Assembly: GCF_963169125.1 (NCBI RefSeq)
Contig: NC_084793.1
Coordinates: 135,014,297 to 135,078,296, forward strand
Length of the DNA: 64,000 nt
Direction of reading: 5' to 3'
Origin: Humulus lupulus
Taxonomy: Eukaryota; Streptophyta; Magnoliopsida; Rosales; Cannabaceae
In this document: in pieces, positions 10,990 through 22,010 of the stretch
How positions within the stretch are numbered: the first letter of the stretch is position 1
Layout: every line of letters starts with the position of its first letter
Translations under genes and position numbers: made by a program
Notes under the pieces: model-generated
Database searches by the model: none
What the model saw: the letters and a program-made list of their open reading frames with translations, nothing else
What the model was told of the DNA's origin: nothing

Positions 10990-11973
10990 ATGCCAAGATG
11001 CTCGAAGCGACTGAGGGAGCCACGGGAGGTAGAGGTTCACCTGAACGGAGTCCAGCTGAAGGCCTCCATGAAGGACGCTCCTCCACCCAGAGACGTGGAG
11101 CCCCCAAAAGACCCTGAGGTTCACGGAGGTGATAGGGTGGCCTCATCACCAGCCGCTCCACCTGGAGGAAGTCCTCCAAGAGCACCACCGGTAAACATTG
11201 ACGAGTTCCCTCCTCCAAAACCGCCGCAGGCACCAAACTCCGGCCGGCAAGACCCGGGCCCTTCTGCCCGTAGGCATGATAAGCACCCCCGGGTCCACTC
11301 CGTGAGCTCGAGTTCGAAATCCCAGTTTTACGAAGAGGAAATACGTGAGCTCCATCGCAAGAACCAAAGGTTGGAAACCACCTTGGAAAACATGCAAGAG
11401 GTCCTGAACGGCCTGCTGCAGGGTAAGTCGAGCGTAACCTTGTCTAAGAGGAAGGAGAAGGGCAAGGATGGGGTGGAGACCATTGTACCGGTAGATGATG
11501 GGAGAACCCGACATTCAACCAGTAACACCCCCCGAGCGAAGCAACGTGATCACCCTGAACCGCCTAAGCAGGCCCAGAAGCCAGCGCCGAGGACCAACGC
11601 TGCCCCTCGCAATGAAGACGAGGTCACCTCTAAAAGGGCACCCTCATATTTGCGGGAGGAGCTCAATAAGAAGAGGGCGGGCAAAGGGACCACGCCCCCT
11701 GTGGCGCCTCGAGAAGGCAAGGGAAAGGCGAATCTTAGCCCGTCCGCTTTGAGGGACACTCTCAGCAAGAGGAGGCAGGACCTAGACACGGAGATGAGGA
11801 GCCTACGGAAAGGACGTATGATGGGTCAAGAGATGACCAGCAAAGGAAAACCAAACGAGGGGGTGATCATAGGCAAGCGGCTTATACTTACTATACAAAC
11901 CTCACAGATACCAGGGAGCATATTTACATCACCAACGAAGATCGAGTGCCCTTCAAAAAGCCCCCACCAATGA
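10990..11973 (+). pseudogene. gag of element B, capsid domain deleted
   Basis: ATG at 10990 opens a basic, proline-rich N-terminus (MPRCSKRLREPREVEVHLNG), a coiled-coil stretch (YEEEIRELHRKNQRLETTLE) and a charged linker. Compared with element C, about 665 bp are missing after DTEMRSL (near 11805). This removes the retrotransposon capsid domain found in C at 26419-26994. After the deletion the frame is shifted and runs to a stop at 11973, so gag is no longer fused in frame with the zinc knuckle that follows. The protein would normally form the particle that packages element RNA. Confidence 0.85.
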
Positions 11974-14900
11974 GAAAGGATCGGTCCAAAAGGGACCCCA
12001 GTAGATATTGCCAATACCACAAGGACATCGGACACACCACGGCAGAGTGTATCCATCTGAAGGAGGAAATTGAGGAGCTCATCCGCTGGGGACACCTGGG
12101 CCGCTATGTCAGGAGAGAAAGGCAAAGGCCAGAGGACGATCCCGCGGCACCCCAGGCACAAGAGCGAGCCCTAGAAATACAGGGGGAGGTCCGAACCATT
12201 TTTGGAGGTCCAGGATTTGGGGGAGACTCTAGGAAGAGGCGAGATAGATATGCAAGAGAGGCTCGGCGAAGTCTGCCTCCCTGCGTCATGAGTTTAGATC
12301 GGCGACCCCCAAAAAGTTTCAAGGGTGAAAACGACTCGATAACCTTCACTGAGGAGGACGCACAGGGGGTACACTTTCCCCACAATGATCCGCTGGTGCT
12401 GACAGTTCAATTGGCAAATATGCGTGTGCATCGAGTCCTAGTGGACAACGGGAGCTCGGTAGACATCCTATATCGCCCTGCTTTGGAAAAGATGGGACTG
12501 GGCATTCGTCATCTGAAGCCCTATCAGTCGTCCCTATACGGATTCACAGGGGACTCAGTGCAACCCCTTGGAATGATCGAATTGACACTTACCATGGGGG
12601 AGCAACCCCAACAGACCACAGTTATGTCTAACTTTGTTGTAGTAGATTGTGCATCAGCTTTCAACGCGGTATTGGGGAGACCCTCCCTAAGAGAATTGAA
12701 AGCCATAACTTCAATATATCACTTGGTTGTCAAGTTCCCGACTCCAGGAGGGGTCGCTAGTATGAAGGGGGAACAGAAGGAGGCGAGGGAGTGCTACAAC
12801 ACCTCACTCCGCGCGCCTGCGAAACCGCGAGAGCCAATGGCCATGGTGATACATGAGGCGCTATGTATGCCCACGGGGGGTCCGCAGGAGCTGGACCCTC
12901 GGGTCGTGGATGAGTCAAGAGCAGAACCAGTAGAAGAAGTAGAGGAGGTTACGGTGACGGAGGAACCCCTAAGGAAATTGAAGATAGGGAGAAGCCTGCA
13001 AGGTGACGTGAAGGAGGAGTTGATGAAATTTTTGAAAGATAATCTTGACGTGTTTGCATGGAGTCATGAGGACATGGTGGGCATAGACCCCAGTGTGATG
13101 TGCCACCACCTAAATATCTCCCCAGAAGCAAGGCCCGTCAGGCAAAAGAGGCGGGCACTAGACCCAACAAGATACGCAGCATTAAAGGAGGAGGTTGACA
13201 AGTTGAAGGCCAACGGGTTCATCCGTGAGTCTTTCTACCCTGTGTGGGTATCGAACCCAGTACTCGTGCCGAAGCCGAATGGGAAGTGGAGAACTTGCGT
13301 CGATTTCACGAACTTGAATAAAGCTTTTCCTAAGGACAGCTTCCCACTTCCCAGGATAGATCAGCTAGTAGATGCGACGTTAGGACATGAGTTACTAAGT
13401 TTCATGGACGCCTACTCAGGATACAACCAAATCCCAATGAACCCAGCAGATGAAGAGCACACGTCATTCATTACAGACAAAGGGCTCTACTGTTACAAAG
13501 TGATGCCCTTCGGGCTCTAAAACGCGGGAGCCACCTATCAGAGGCTGGTGAATAAAATGTTCGCCAACCAGATAGGAAGGAATATGGAGGTGTATGTGGA
13601 TGACTTGTAAGTGAAGACCAAAGAAGCAGCAGAGCTCAACAAAGACCTTGGTGAGAAGTTTGACACGCTCAGGAAATACCGGATGAAGTTGAACCCAATC
13701 AAGTGCACCTTCAGGGTATCCTCAGGAAAATTCTTGGGCTTCATGGTCAATTCCAGAGGCATCGAGGCCAACCCTGACAAGATAAAGGCACTAATAGAGA
13801 TGAGCCCGCTAAAGAATAAGAAGGAGGTGCAGTGCCTAACGGGAAGGGTGGCGACCCTTAATAGGTTTATCTCAAGGTCCACCGACAAGTGCCTCCCATT
13901 CTTTGACATCCTCAAAGGGTGCAAAAAGTTCACTTGGGATGAAAGATGTGAGGAAGCATTTGTCAAGCTGAAAGAGCACCTGGGGAAGCCACCCCTGTTG
14001 GCAAAGCCAGAGAAGGGCGAGAAGTTGTACCTGTACTTGGCAGTGTCTGAGCATGCCATCAGCGCAGCCTTGGTTAAGGGAGAGAAGAAGCAGCAACAAC
14101 CCGTATACTATATCAGCAAGTGTTTAGTGGACGCGGAGAACCGGTATCCGGAGATCGAAAAATTGGCCTATGCATTAGTAGTGGCTTCGAGGAAGTTGAG
14201 GCCTTACTTTCATGCACATACAATTGAAGTCCTGACAGATAGTCCTTTGAGGCAGGTCTTGCATAAACCTGAGACCTTAGGGAGGTTGATGAAATGGTCG
14301 ATCGAGCTGAGTCAATTTGACATAGTATACACCCCAAGGGCTTCCATCAATGGACAGGTGCTGGCAGATTTTATAGTAGAGCTCACCCATCAGCCGAATG
14401 AAGGAAGGAATGAAGAAGGGGAGCAGCCTGTCATGGAGGAAGAGCTAGGAGGTTTAGAGGAGTGGAGTTTGCATGTTGATGGGGTGTCGAATGAAGGAGG
14501 ATCAGGAGCGGGCATCATGATGACTGGGCCCGAGGGACACATAATGTATTGCGCAATCCCATTTGGGTTTGAGGCCTCAAATAATGAGGCAGAGTACGAG
14601 GCGCTCCTAGCTGGCCTGCGTTTAGCCCAAGAACTGAGAGTGACGCGCCTTCATATCTTCAGTGACTCTCAATTGGTAGTATGCCAAGTAAAGGGGGAGT
14701 ACCAGGTGAGGGGACCCAAGATGGAAGCCTACTTGGAGAAGGTGAAGGGCTATCTGGGACGGTTGGTGGCATATAATATAGAGCAAATCCCCAGAGAAAA
14801 GAATACCCATGCCGATGCACTCGCAAAGCTGGCGTTTACCAAAGATGGTGATATCTTGGAGTCAATACCCGTGGAGTACTTACCCAAGCCCAGCATCGAA

Positions 14901-16175
14901 GGCGCGGACGTGCACATGATTAGTGTCCCAAGGGAATCATGGACCGAGCCAATCAAGAGGTACTTGGAAGAAGGAACCTTGCCTACGGATAAAAACGAGT
15001 CCCGGAGGTTGGTGTACTAGGCCGCAAGATACACCCTGGTAGATGGGGTCCTTTACAAAAGAGGATTCTCAATGCCACTCCTGTGGTGTGTAGAAGAAGA
15101 GGAAGCGCTGAAAGTGTTACAAGAGATACATGAGGGAGAGTGCGACAACCACGAGAGCGGACCCTCCACAGCCAGGAAGGCCATGAGACAAGGATACTAC
15201 TGGCCCTCCATGGAGAGAGATGCGCATGACTTTGCCACGAAATGCGACAAATGCCAGAGGCACGCCAACTACCCTCGGAGACCCCCAAATGAACTGACCA
15301 ACATGACCAGCCCCTGGCCCTTCACTATCTGGGGGATAGACTTGATCGGCGCTCTTCCTGCAGGCAGGGGTGGAGCGAAATACGCGGTGGTGGCAGTGTA
15401 CTATTTCACTAAGTGGGTAGAAGCAGAACCCCTTGTGAAGATAACTGCCAAGCACATCACCTCTTTCGTCAACAAATCCATTGTTTGTAGATATGGAGTT
15501 CCCTACAAAATTATTTATGACAATGGTACCTAGTTCGAGGGGGGAGCTTTCGATGAATATTGTAGGGAAAAGGGCATAAGGAGGAGTTTCTCCGTGGTTG
15601 TGCACCCCCAGGCCAATGGACAAGTAGAGGCCATAAACAGGGTCCTTAAGAAGAACTTGAAGACAAAGCTAGAGAAAATGAAGGGAGCCTGGGTAGATGA
15701 GCTACCAAGTGTGCTGTGGGCTTACAGAACCACCCCACGCACAACTACTGGGGAGTCCCCATTCTCCTTGGCCTATGGGTGCGAGGCCGTGCTCCCGGTT
15801 GAGGTGCGAGTTGAGTCCCATAGGGTATAGGCATATGGAGACGAGGCCAACCGTGTAGCCTTGGCCGAAAGCTTAGACATGCTTGAAGAGAAGAGAGAAA
15901 AAGCACAAATGAGGGTGGCGGTATACCAGCAGCGCACCGCAAGGTACTACAATTCGAGGGTGCGAGAGAGAACTTTCAGAGTTGGCGACTTGGTGCTAAG
16001 GAAGGTACACCCTAACACACGAGACCCAGGCGCAGGAGTACTGGGGGCGAATTGGGAGGGGCCCTACCAGGTTGCTCAGTGCGTACCCCCGAACACTTAC
16101 AAGCTGGCGCGCATGGACGACACCATCATACCCCGAGCATGGAACGCGGAGCACCTGAGGAAGTACTACCAATAA
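11946..16175 (+). pseudogene. pol of element B, single frame with five stops
   Basis: One frame from 11946 to 16175. Order: zinc knuckle YCQYHKDIGHTTAEC (a C-x2-H-x4-H-x4-C variant); protease with VLVDNGSSVDIL (residues about 165-175); reverse transcriptase with MEVYVDD (about 545-552); RNase H; second RNase H starting HVDG (Asp about 845) with EAEYEALL, FSDSQ and HADALAK; integrase with HESGPSTA and CDKCQRHA zinc residues, WGIDLIG, YDNG and GQVEAINR. The integrase D, D and E are at 15339, 15519 and 15627, giving 35 residues between the second and third. Stops at 13518, 13608, 15018, 15531 and 15828 inactivate it. The stops at 15531 and 15828 correspond to CAG in C. Confidence 0.95.
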
Positions 16176-16465
16176 GACGCACACGTCCGATCGTAAAAGA
16201 ACAAGTGTTGCACACTGTCTTGATGTGATAGGGAGAAGTCGAAGAGGTTACTTAGATAGCCTCCTGAGTAGGTGTGAGTCTTTTTATTTTTGTTTTCTAT
16301 AAAAACCTTATATGTACCGTTGCAACTATCTGTATGAGACTGTTTATTATGAATGTGATGAATGAAACTGCATGTTATGGGAGAAACTGCTTGCAACCTC
16401 TTGTGTTATTTTCCTTCGCTACGTGGGCATCAGCCAAAGTGTCTGCCGAAATAAATTTCACCAGA

Positions 16466-16476
16466 CACTTGGGGGG
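16466..16476 (+). promoter_or_regulatory. Internal polypurine-tract-like motif (B)
   Basis: CACTTGGGGGG, about 290 bp after the pol stop. The upstream context (GCATCAGCC, CTGCCGAAATAAA, TTCACCA) is conserved in element C. The terminal tract of B at 20229 is CTGGGGGGCAAG. Confidence 0.55.
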
Positions 16477-16499
16477 CAGGATAGGAGACGACAGCATGC

Positions 16500-16710
16500 G
16501 CCTAGCAAAGGGAACCTAAAAAGGGCCCTCTAACGAAGGGTCCTAAAAAGGACCCCTAGCCCTTCTAAAAAGGAGGCCCCTAAAAGGGACCCTCTACCAA
16601 GAGGACCCCTAGCCTTTCTAAAAAGGAGGCTCCTAAAAAAAAAAGGGACCCTCTACCAAGAGGATCCTAAAAAGGGCCCTCCATCAGGAGGAAGTGACCC
16701 AAAAACAAAG
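16500..16710 (+). repeat. Tandem repeats of a CCTAAAAAGGGACCCT type
   Basis: Degenerate tandem copies of about 20-50 bp built on CTAAAAAGG, GACCCTC and ACCAAGAGG. Element C has the same kind of array at 31590-31690 (AGGATCCTAAAAAGGACCC). Confidence 0.8.
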
Positions 16711-17300
16711 GGACCCCCTATACTAGGGCCTTAAACGAAGTCCTCACAAGGCATCCCTTGGGATCACAAGGATTAGCTACCCTTGTGAACACCAAGGGAG
16801 GCCATAGGGACTTACAAAAAAATATATGGTGACGATAATAATAATAAGCCTAGAGTGGCCACCAAGCCGCCTAGCCAAAAAAGGTCCCAAAGGAGACCCT
16901 TGCAAAAATAGTACTATGAATAACGACGAGAAGGACGCTTCTCGCAAAGAAATAATAAGAGCGCGCAAGAAAAACATAAAAGGATAACTAGGACCCAAGG
17001 GGTCAAAATATCCTTATAGAAGCAACAAAGAGGCACCAAAAGAGGTCTCAGTGAACCCTCTCGTATGGGCTCGAAAGGACCTCCAGCCTGGTAAATAAAA
17101 GAGGGGAACCAACCAAACCCCATCATGCAGGCTTAAAAGGGCCTCAAATGCAGAAGAACAAGAAATAAACAACAACACATGTATTTATACATTAGAAAAA
17201 AGAGTTCTTAAGATAGTACAAGAGTTACCAAAAGAAAAGTAGCGGTGATAATGATATTACAAAGTTAAAAGTAAAAAAAAAAAAAAGGAGCAAGACTATT

Positions 17301-19630
17301 TCAAGGCCTCCTAAAGTGGGCGCTCCACCAGGCTACTCGGGCAACGGCCTGTTCACCAAAAGAGGAGAAGTCGAAGTTGGGATCCTGCCTCCACACATTG
17401 TAAAGAGCAAGATCTATAGACTTGCGCTCGGTGGTGATCCTCTCCGCCTCCAAAGAAGCCCTCTCCGCCTCCAAAGAAGCGTTCTTCTCCTGAGCCTTCG
17501 CCTTCTCCCTCTTTGAGAACAAGTTGGCAGACTTAGTCCGGGCCTTTGACAACTGGACCTTGGTTTCGCTAAGCTCATTTTCGAGCTCCTGGACCCGAGC
17601 CATGAGGCAGTCCCTCTCAGCAGTAGATGTGGAGAGAACGTCGGACGTGTCAGCATGCTGAAGAGACACGGTGTAGATCTGCACAAGAAAGTCAATGGCG
17701 TCAGCGATAAGTAACAAAAAGAAAAACACATGTACATCTATACATAATACTAATCGACGCAAGGTGCAAGAACTCACCCAGGCCGCGGCACGCCTTAGGG
17801 TTTCCCCAAGGTCTGGTTGAGTCACATTCCCTAGACCCCTCCAGTCGGAGACAGGGAGGCCCGAGGCAATTTGAATGTAACGCTGCGCATAAGCTGAGGC
17901 CATCCTAGTCACCCAAGGTTTTGCCTCCGCGCTAGGAGCATCTTGTTGGACAGGAACGGATGACCCGCTCGCCGAAGCAGGAGGAGGCGCAGGGAAGGAG
18001 AAAAACTGAGACCCTGGTACATTAGAAGGGGGCTCCGCGAGGTCGACGAAATCAGCATCCGGTAAGCCAATATCATGAGGGACCTGAGGGAAGGCGTCAC
18101 AGCCATCAAGGCCAGGGGGAGCGTAACATCCCGCTGCGGCCTGCGGGTCCAGAGATTGAAAGGCCATGTCCTGGTCATGGGAGCCATAGGGTGGGCATCC
18201 CTCGGGGGACAGGGGGCGCTGATGAGATCCCCCACATTCGAGGGGGGCATCCTCCATCTCCTCCTCGGCCTCACCGTCGTGTAGGGACGGCCCAGCTGGC
18301 ATAGCCATAGCCTTCTTAGACCTAGTAACTGACCACAGGAGCTTGGGGTCAGAGACCGGGGACAGCTGGTGGCGGTTGAGGTTCGCCACAGTAAATAGGA
18401 CCGCCGCCTTCTTCAGGGCGGAGTCTGCATTAATGAGGTTGTTTATGGCCTCCACCTCCGGCCCAATGACTGAGGGATCAGCAAATTTCCCTGCAAGATC
18501 CACGCCAATGTCAGTACAAGCAATAGTGCAAAACAGTAAGTTCTAATAAGAAGAAGAGAAAGACCAGGATACTTACTAGGGCCGGTGCGAAAGCCTTCAC
18601 GAACCGAGAGAGGACCCTCTACCCAAAAAAAGTCTTGTTTCCAAGGCCCTGTGTTGGACACTGAGCCTTCTATTAAGGGGAGCTCGTTGTTGGCCTTCTG
18701 CAGGTAGTAGAAGCCCTTGGACTTGCGTACTCCCATAAGGTTATACAGGGAATGCACCTCTTGCGCCGTCGGGACACGTTTGACGTTTCCCTTGAACCAA
18801 ATGAAAAGGAAACTTAAAGTCAACCAACTGTTGGGCGACAGTTGAAGAGGGGCCAAATTGAAGTAGTTGAGAACCTCCACGAAAAACGGGTGCAAAGGAA
18901 TGGTGCCACCCGCCTTCAAAATCTGCTCACTCAAAGCCACAAAACCCTTCTCAGGGCGGTCGGCCCGGCAGCCCTCCTGAGGAGCATACAGGGCGTATTC
19001 TGGAGCAACACGGTAGTGCTTCACGATCACCTTCAATTTTTTCAGAGACACGTGTGACACTAGACTGGACGCCAGTAGAGGGGCGTCGTCCTCTTCCTGG
19101 ACGGACACCTGTCTGCGTGCTTTCGACATATCTGCAAAATCAAAAGAAAGATGTGAGGAAGAGGCAGAACACTTAACCCTCCATTTCTTCTTCCTAGCAC
19201 GAGTTTTCCATCGAGGGAGCGATGGTGGAAGCACTAAGCTAGGATAAATTGAGACTAGGGGCTGGGGAGAGGAGCTGGCAGCCTCATGACCGTCATTAGG
19301 CGAGAAGGGAGTGGGAGGTTCTGGCGGAAGGTGTCCCTCCATAAATTCTAACTCCCACCGCAATTCAGAAAAGGCCGTCCTCAGACGCGCTATATGGTTA
19401 CTAAGGTCTGGGGGTGAAGGTCCTCCATCTCCTCTCGACACCGAATCAATTTCGCTCTCCACCACCCAAATTTTACGCCTAAGTTCGGCCATGCACTCAA
19501 GGTGGCGGATGCGGTCTTGCCTTAAGGAGTCATAGTCCTGGTGAGGGTTTCCCTTAAGGGACTCTGAGTCTGAGGATAGGTCAATAAACTCAGCCCTTGG
19601 GGGTATGTCGGATGGGCCGTCACTGGCCAT
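17301..19630 (-). CDS. Antisense two-intron gene of element B, Transposase_28-like, open
   Basis: Predicted exons on the minus strand: 19630-18577, 18490-17778 and 17678-17301. They sum to 2145 bp, or 714 codons plus stop, with no internal stop. The N-terminal part is acidic with heptad-like stretches. The core near residues 165-310 has GTIPLHPFFVEVL, LAPLQLSPNSW, LYNLMGVRKSKGFYYL and VREGFRTGP, typical of the 'putative gypsy type transposon' family. A proline- and acid-rich linker follows, then a C-terminal coiled coil and FDFSSFGEQ. An alternative start is MSKARRQV at 19129, aligning with the start used in A and preceded by an acceptor-like TTTTGCAG. No catalytic motif is visible and the function is unknown. 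It runs against the element's own mRNA, so its transcript could pair with the genomic RNA; that is inference. Confidence 0.7.
17679..17777 (-). other. Intron 2 of the antisense gene in B
   Basis: 99 bp, donor GTGAGTTC and acceptor TTCTTGTGCAG, phase 0. It joins RRAAAW to IYTVSLQHAD. It is open and a multiple of three, so retention would add 33 hydrophobic residues. It corresponds to intron 3 of element A. Confidence 0.7.
18491..18576 (-). other. Intron 1 of the antisense gene in B
   Basis: 86 bp, donor GTAAGTATCC and acceptor GATCTTGCAG on the minus strand, phase 1. Splicing gives GPRKFADPSVIG. Without splicing the frame ends at 18443. The position and phase match intron 1 of element A. Confidence 0.75.
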
Positions 19631-20228
19631 GAAACCACGTCCCAACAGCAAAAAGGGGCTCACGTATAAAAGAGGGGAAGGCTACAAAACACAAAGGAAT
19701 AGGCTTAATACCTCTAGATGCAAACGCCCTAAATGGCCTACTACAGGGTATAAAAAAAAAAAAACAAAGAGGAGGGGCGTGCATATGGTCAAACTCACTA
19801 CAAGCTCAGACTAATGTACCCCATCCCAAGTACTGCTAGTTTGGACCCGATATAAAAAAAAATAATAATAAAAGGGGGAAGGAAAGAAAATATACCTCAA
19901 GCGATTAAGAGAGCGAAGTTGGGGTCCTAAAGAGGTCGAGGAGCGAAAAGCACCAAAGAGTCGAAAATGCGCGTCTGCAAGAATGAACCAAAAAGATGTG
20001 TTAGTCATAAAATAAGACACACCAAGAAATTAGCTCATATAAAAAAAAATGAAACTATGGAAAAAGTGAGGTTGTGGGGGATTGAACCTTTTACCTCTTG
20101 AAAAAAGAAGGGTTCTCCAAACCACTAAGCCAAAGGAATAAGGTGAAAATATTAGGCCATGCATGAGGACCTATTTATAGGAATCAAGGTGAATAGTCTA
20201 CAAGAGCACCTAAAGGTATTCTCCTAGA
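19631..20228. other. Region between the antisense gene start and the polypurine tract of B
   Basis: About 600 bp with A-rich runs. It probably holds the antisense promoter and leader, but I see no convincing minus-strand TATA box. No other coding signal. Confidence 0.5.
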
Positions 20229-20240
20229 CTGGGGGGCAAG
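20229..20240 (+). promoter_or_regulatory. Polypurine tract of B
   Basis: CTGGGGGGCAAG immediately before the TGTT of the 3' LTR. Confidence 0.85.
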
Positions 20241-20983
20241 TGTTAATGCTCATAATCTCATCAAGAGAAAATATGAGGCCGAGGCAAGGCCCTTGGGCCA
20301 CCGTCATCTCAGGAGGCCATCGCACCTCACCTCAGCCATACGCAGGGCCACCATCTCGCGAGGCCAACACTCGGGCGAGGGGCAATGCAAGGGGTGGGCT
20401 CCTCCGAGGACGCGACATATTGAGAGCCTCATATAATGAGGCAGATCACTATATTGAAAAGCATGCTTTGTGAGAGCTTCCGAGGAGGCTTACGCACACC
20501 ATCACATGGCCACTCGGGAGGAGGAGGGCCTCCTGAACAGCTAGGGAGCCAAGCCATCAAGGGGGTCGCAAGGAGGGCGTCTCGTCACCCATCCTTAGAC
20601 GTCTACCAGGGCCACATGCCTATCGCCCAGACTCGTGAGTGACCTCGGGAGGCTTCAGGCATCTCATACCAAGGACCCAAGATCTCCACCTCACACCAAG
20701 GGTCCCATTCCTTACACCTTGAGACCCCTATGCTTAGGAGATCCAGTACGAGTCGAATGGGACATATTTGTACGACCTAGTACTGAGTACGGATACCAGT
20801 GCCAGTGAGACTGCTGGGGTAAGAGTCATGGTCCGTACGTCTACGGCCATAGGTCAGAGCCGACACCACTACCTCCTGCGCCACTACGCCTGCCACCGCT
20901 CATCAAACACGGGTACAGACAAGTAGTGGAGACACCCTCCTGACACCTGCTCCTGTACAGGATGTACGACCACAACCTCTGAA
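20241..20983 (+). repeat. Truncated 3' LTR of element B
   Basis: Matches the 5' LTR from its first base, lacks the 68-bp array (about 451 bp less), and stops matching at 20983, the equivalent of 10639. The last 282 bp of the 5' LTR, including the TATA box and the LTR end, have no counterpart. Host-like sequence follows directly. Confidence 0.9.
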
Positions 20984-21127
20984 ATTTCCAATATCAGCAA
21001 GTAACAAGTTCAATTGGTACTTTTCTTTTTTTGAATGTGAAAATTTTAAGGCAAGTGGTAGAATTTGAAAGGTATTATTAGCTCTGTGTTGAAAGTTTTA
21101 ATTAAACTTATGCCATGTGTGATGCAG

Positions 21128-21232
21128 TTGATTCTGAAAATGACAATGCAGCTATGGAACCAAAGGTTGCCAAAGTGACTATCAATTTTAAGGACATAAA
21201 GCGAATTGATCATTGCATCCCTACAATGCAAG
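21128..21232 (+). pseudogene. Candidate host-gene exon
   Basis: Acceptor TGTGATGCAG and donor GGTAATTA bound 105 bp that are open in only one frame, reading SENDNAAMEPKV, then TINFKDIKRIDHCIP. The composition looks like real protein. I do not recognise the family. Confidence 0.45.
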
Positions 21233-21694
21233 GTAATTATCATACATACTCCCATATAACAGTTGTGAAAAAGTACTGTAAACTCATAGCAGTAGAAGAC
21301 ATATCCTTTTGAGAGGAAAAGTCTAGGAAATGTTATCAAGAAGTGTAGATGCTTGAAATATACATTACATGTTGACTGTGTTATTTGTTAAGATCCCATT
21401 ATTACTGGGTTGTATAGAGTTCAGACTGACTCAGTGTAAGCTTAAATCCACATTGCTAGTTTTTGGGGTGAGACTTGAGATTGTATGCTTGTTGTCGTAT
21501 ATTTTTTGTCTACTTGAAATTTGATGATACTTTGATTAAAGATATTTACTGTAAACTCTTGGGCTTTTAATTTATCACTGCTTGTTAAATAAATAAATTT
21601 AAGTAGATAAATAAACTTCAGTTTGTTTTGTCTAGTTATTACTATGTCACAACTAATCTGTTACTGAGAGGTCACTTGGCATTTATGCAGCTAG

Positions 21695-21852
21695 CGCTAG
21701 CCCCACCACCACCACCATTTCAAGAAGGCTACATCCTCCTCACGAACACAGAATAGGAAAATGGCCCTGAAACCCAGCAAACAGGGGAGGCACAACCACC
21801 TTCCCTTGACCCCATCATTGATCAAGGCCCAGCTAAAAGAATGAAATTCTGA
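21695..21852 (+). pseudogene. Candidate terminal host-gene exon
   Basis: Using the acceptor TGCAGCTAG, the frame from the preceding exon continues as LAPPPPPFQEGYILL and ends GPAKRMKF plus TGA at 21850. An in-frame TAG at 21754-21756 breaks it, so the gene is probably dead, unless the nearer acceptor at 21690 is used, which gives a different and shorter tail. The product is not recognised. Confidence 0.4.
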
Positions 21853-22010
21853 ATAAGAGGTGCCGCATCATAAGTTATGTGTCCAGAAGTATATATGTAA
21901 AGATCTAAAGCTAAGTTAATCACTACAACTTTAAATATCCGCTAACCCCTAGGCCTTTTTTGGTTGTGGTAAAGATCTGAAGCTAAGCTAAGTTAATCAC
22001 TACAACTTTA

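Larger units (their letters stand above)
16176..17300. other. Spacer after pol in B
   Basis: Non-coding. Contains the internal polypurine-like motif at 16466 and an AAAGGACCC-rich tandem region at about 16500-16710. From about 16800 it is A-rich and leads to the 3' end of the antisense gene. Confidence 0.6.
9447..20983 (+). mobile_element. Element B: Tat-lineage Ty3/gypsy element with antisense gene
   Basis: 11.5 kb. Order: 5' LTR, primer-binding site, gag (capsid deleted), pol (protease, reverse transcriptase, RNase H, second archaeal-type RNase H, integrase), internal polypurine-like motif, antisense two-intron gene, polypurine tract, truncated 3' LTR. The duplicated RNase H and the antisense gene place it in the Tat lineage. 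The 3' LTR has lost its last 282 bp, so no target-site duplication is visible. It lies between two segments that look like parts of one host gene, probably inside an intron. Confidence 0.92.
20984..22010 (+). other. Probable host-gene segment downstream of element B
   Basis: Intron-like DNA with exon candidates at 21128-21232 and 21695-21852, then a 3' region. A segment of about 35 bp (AAGATCTAAAGCTAAG onward at 21899) is repeated at about 21972, just before the copia LTR. Confidence 0.4.

Noticed and set aside
19130..19180. Third intron in the B antisense gene ending TTTTGATTTTGCAG
   Set aside because: The acceptor looks good, but the best donor (AGGGTTAAG) joins out of phase. It may instead end an intron in a leader with the start at 19129. 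Not called.
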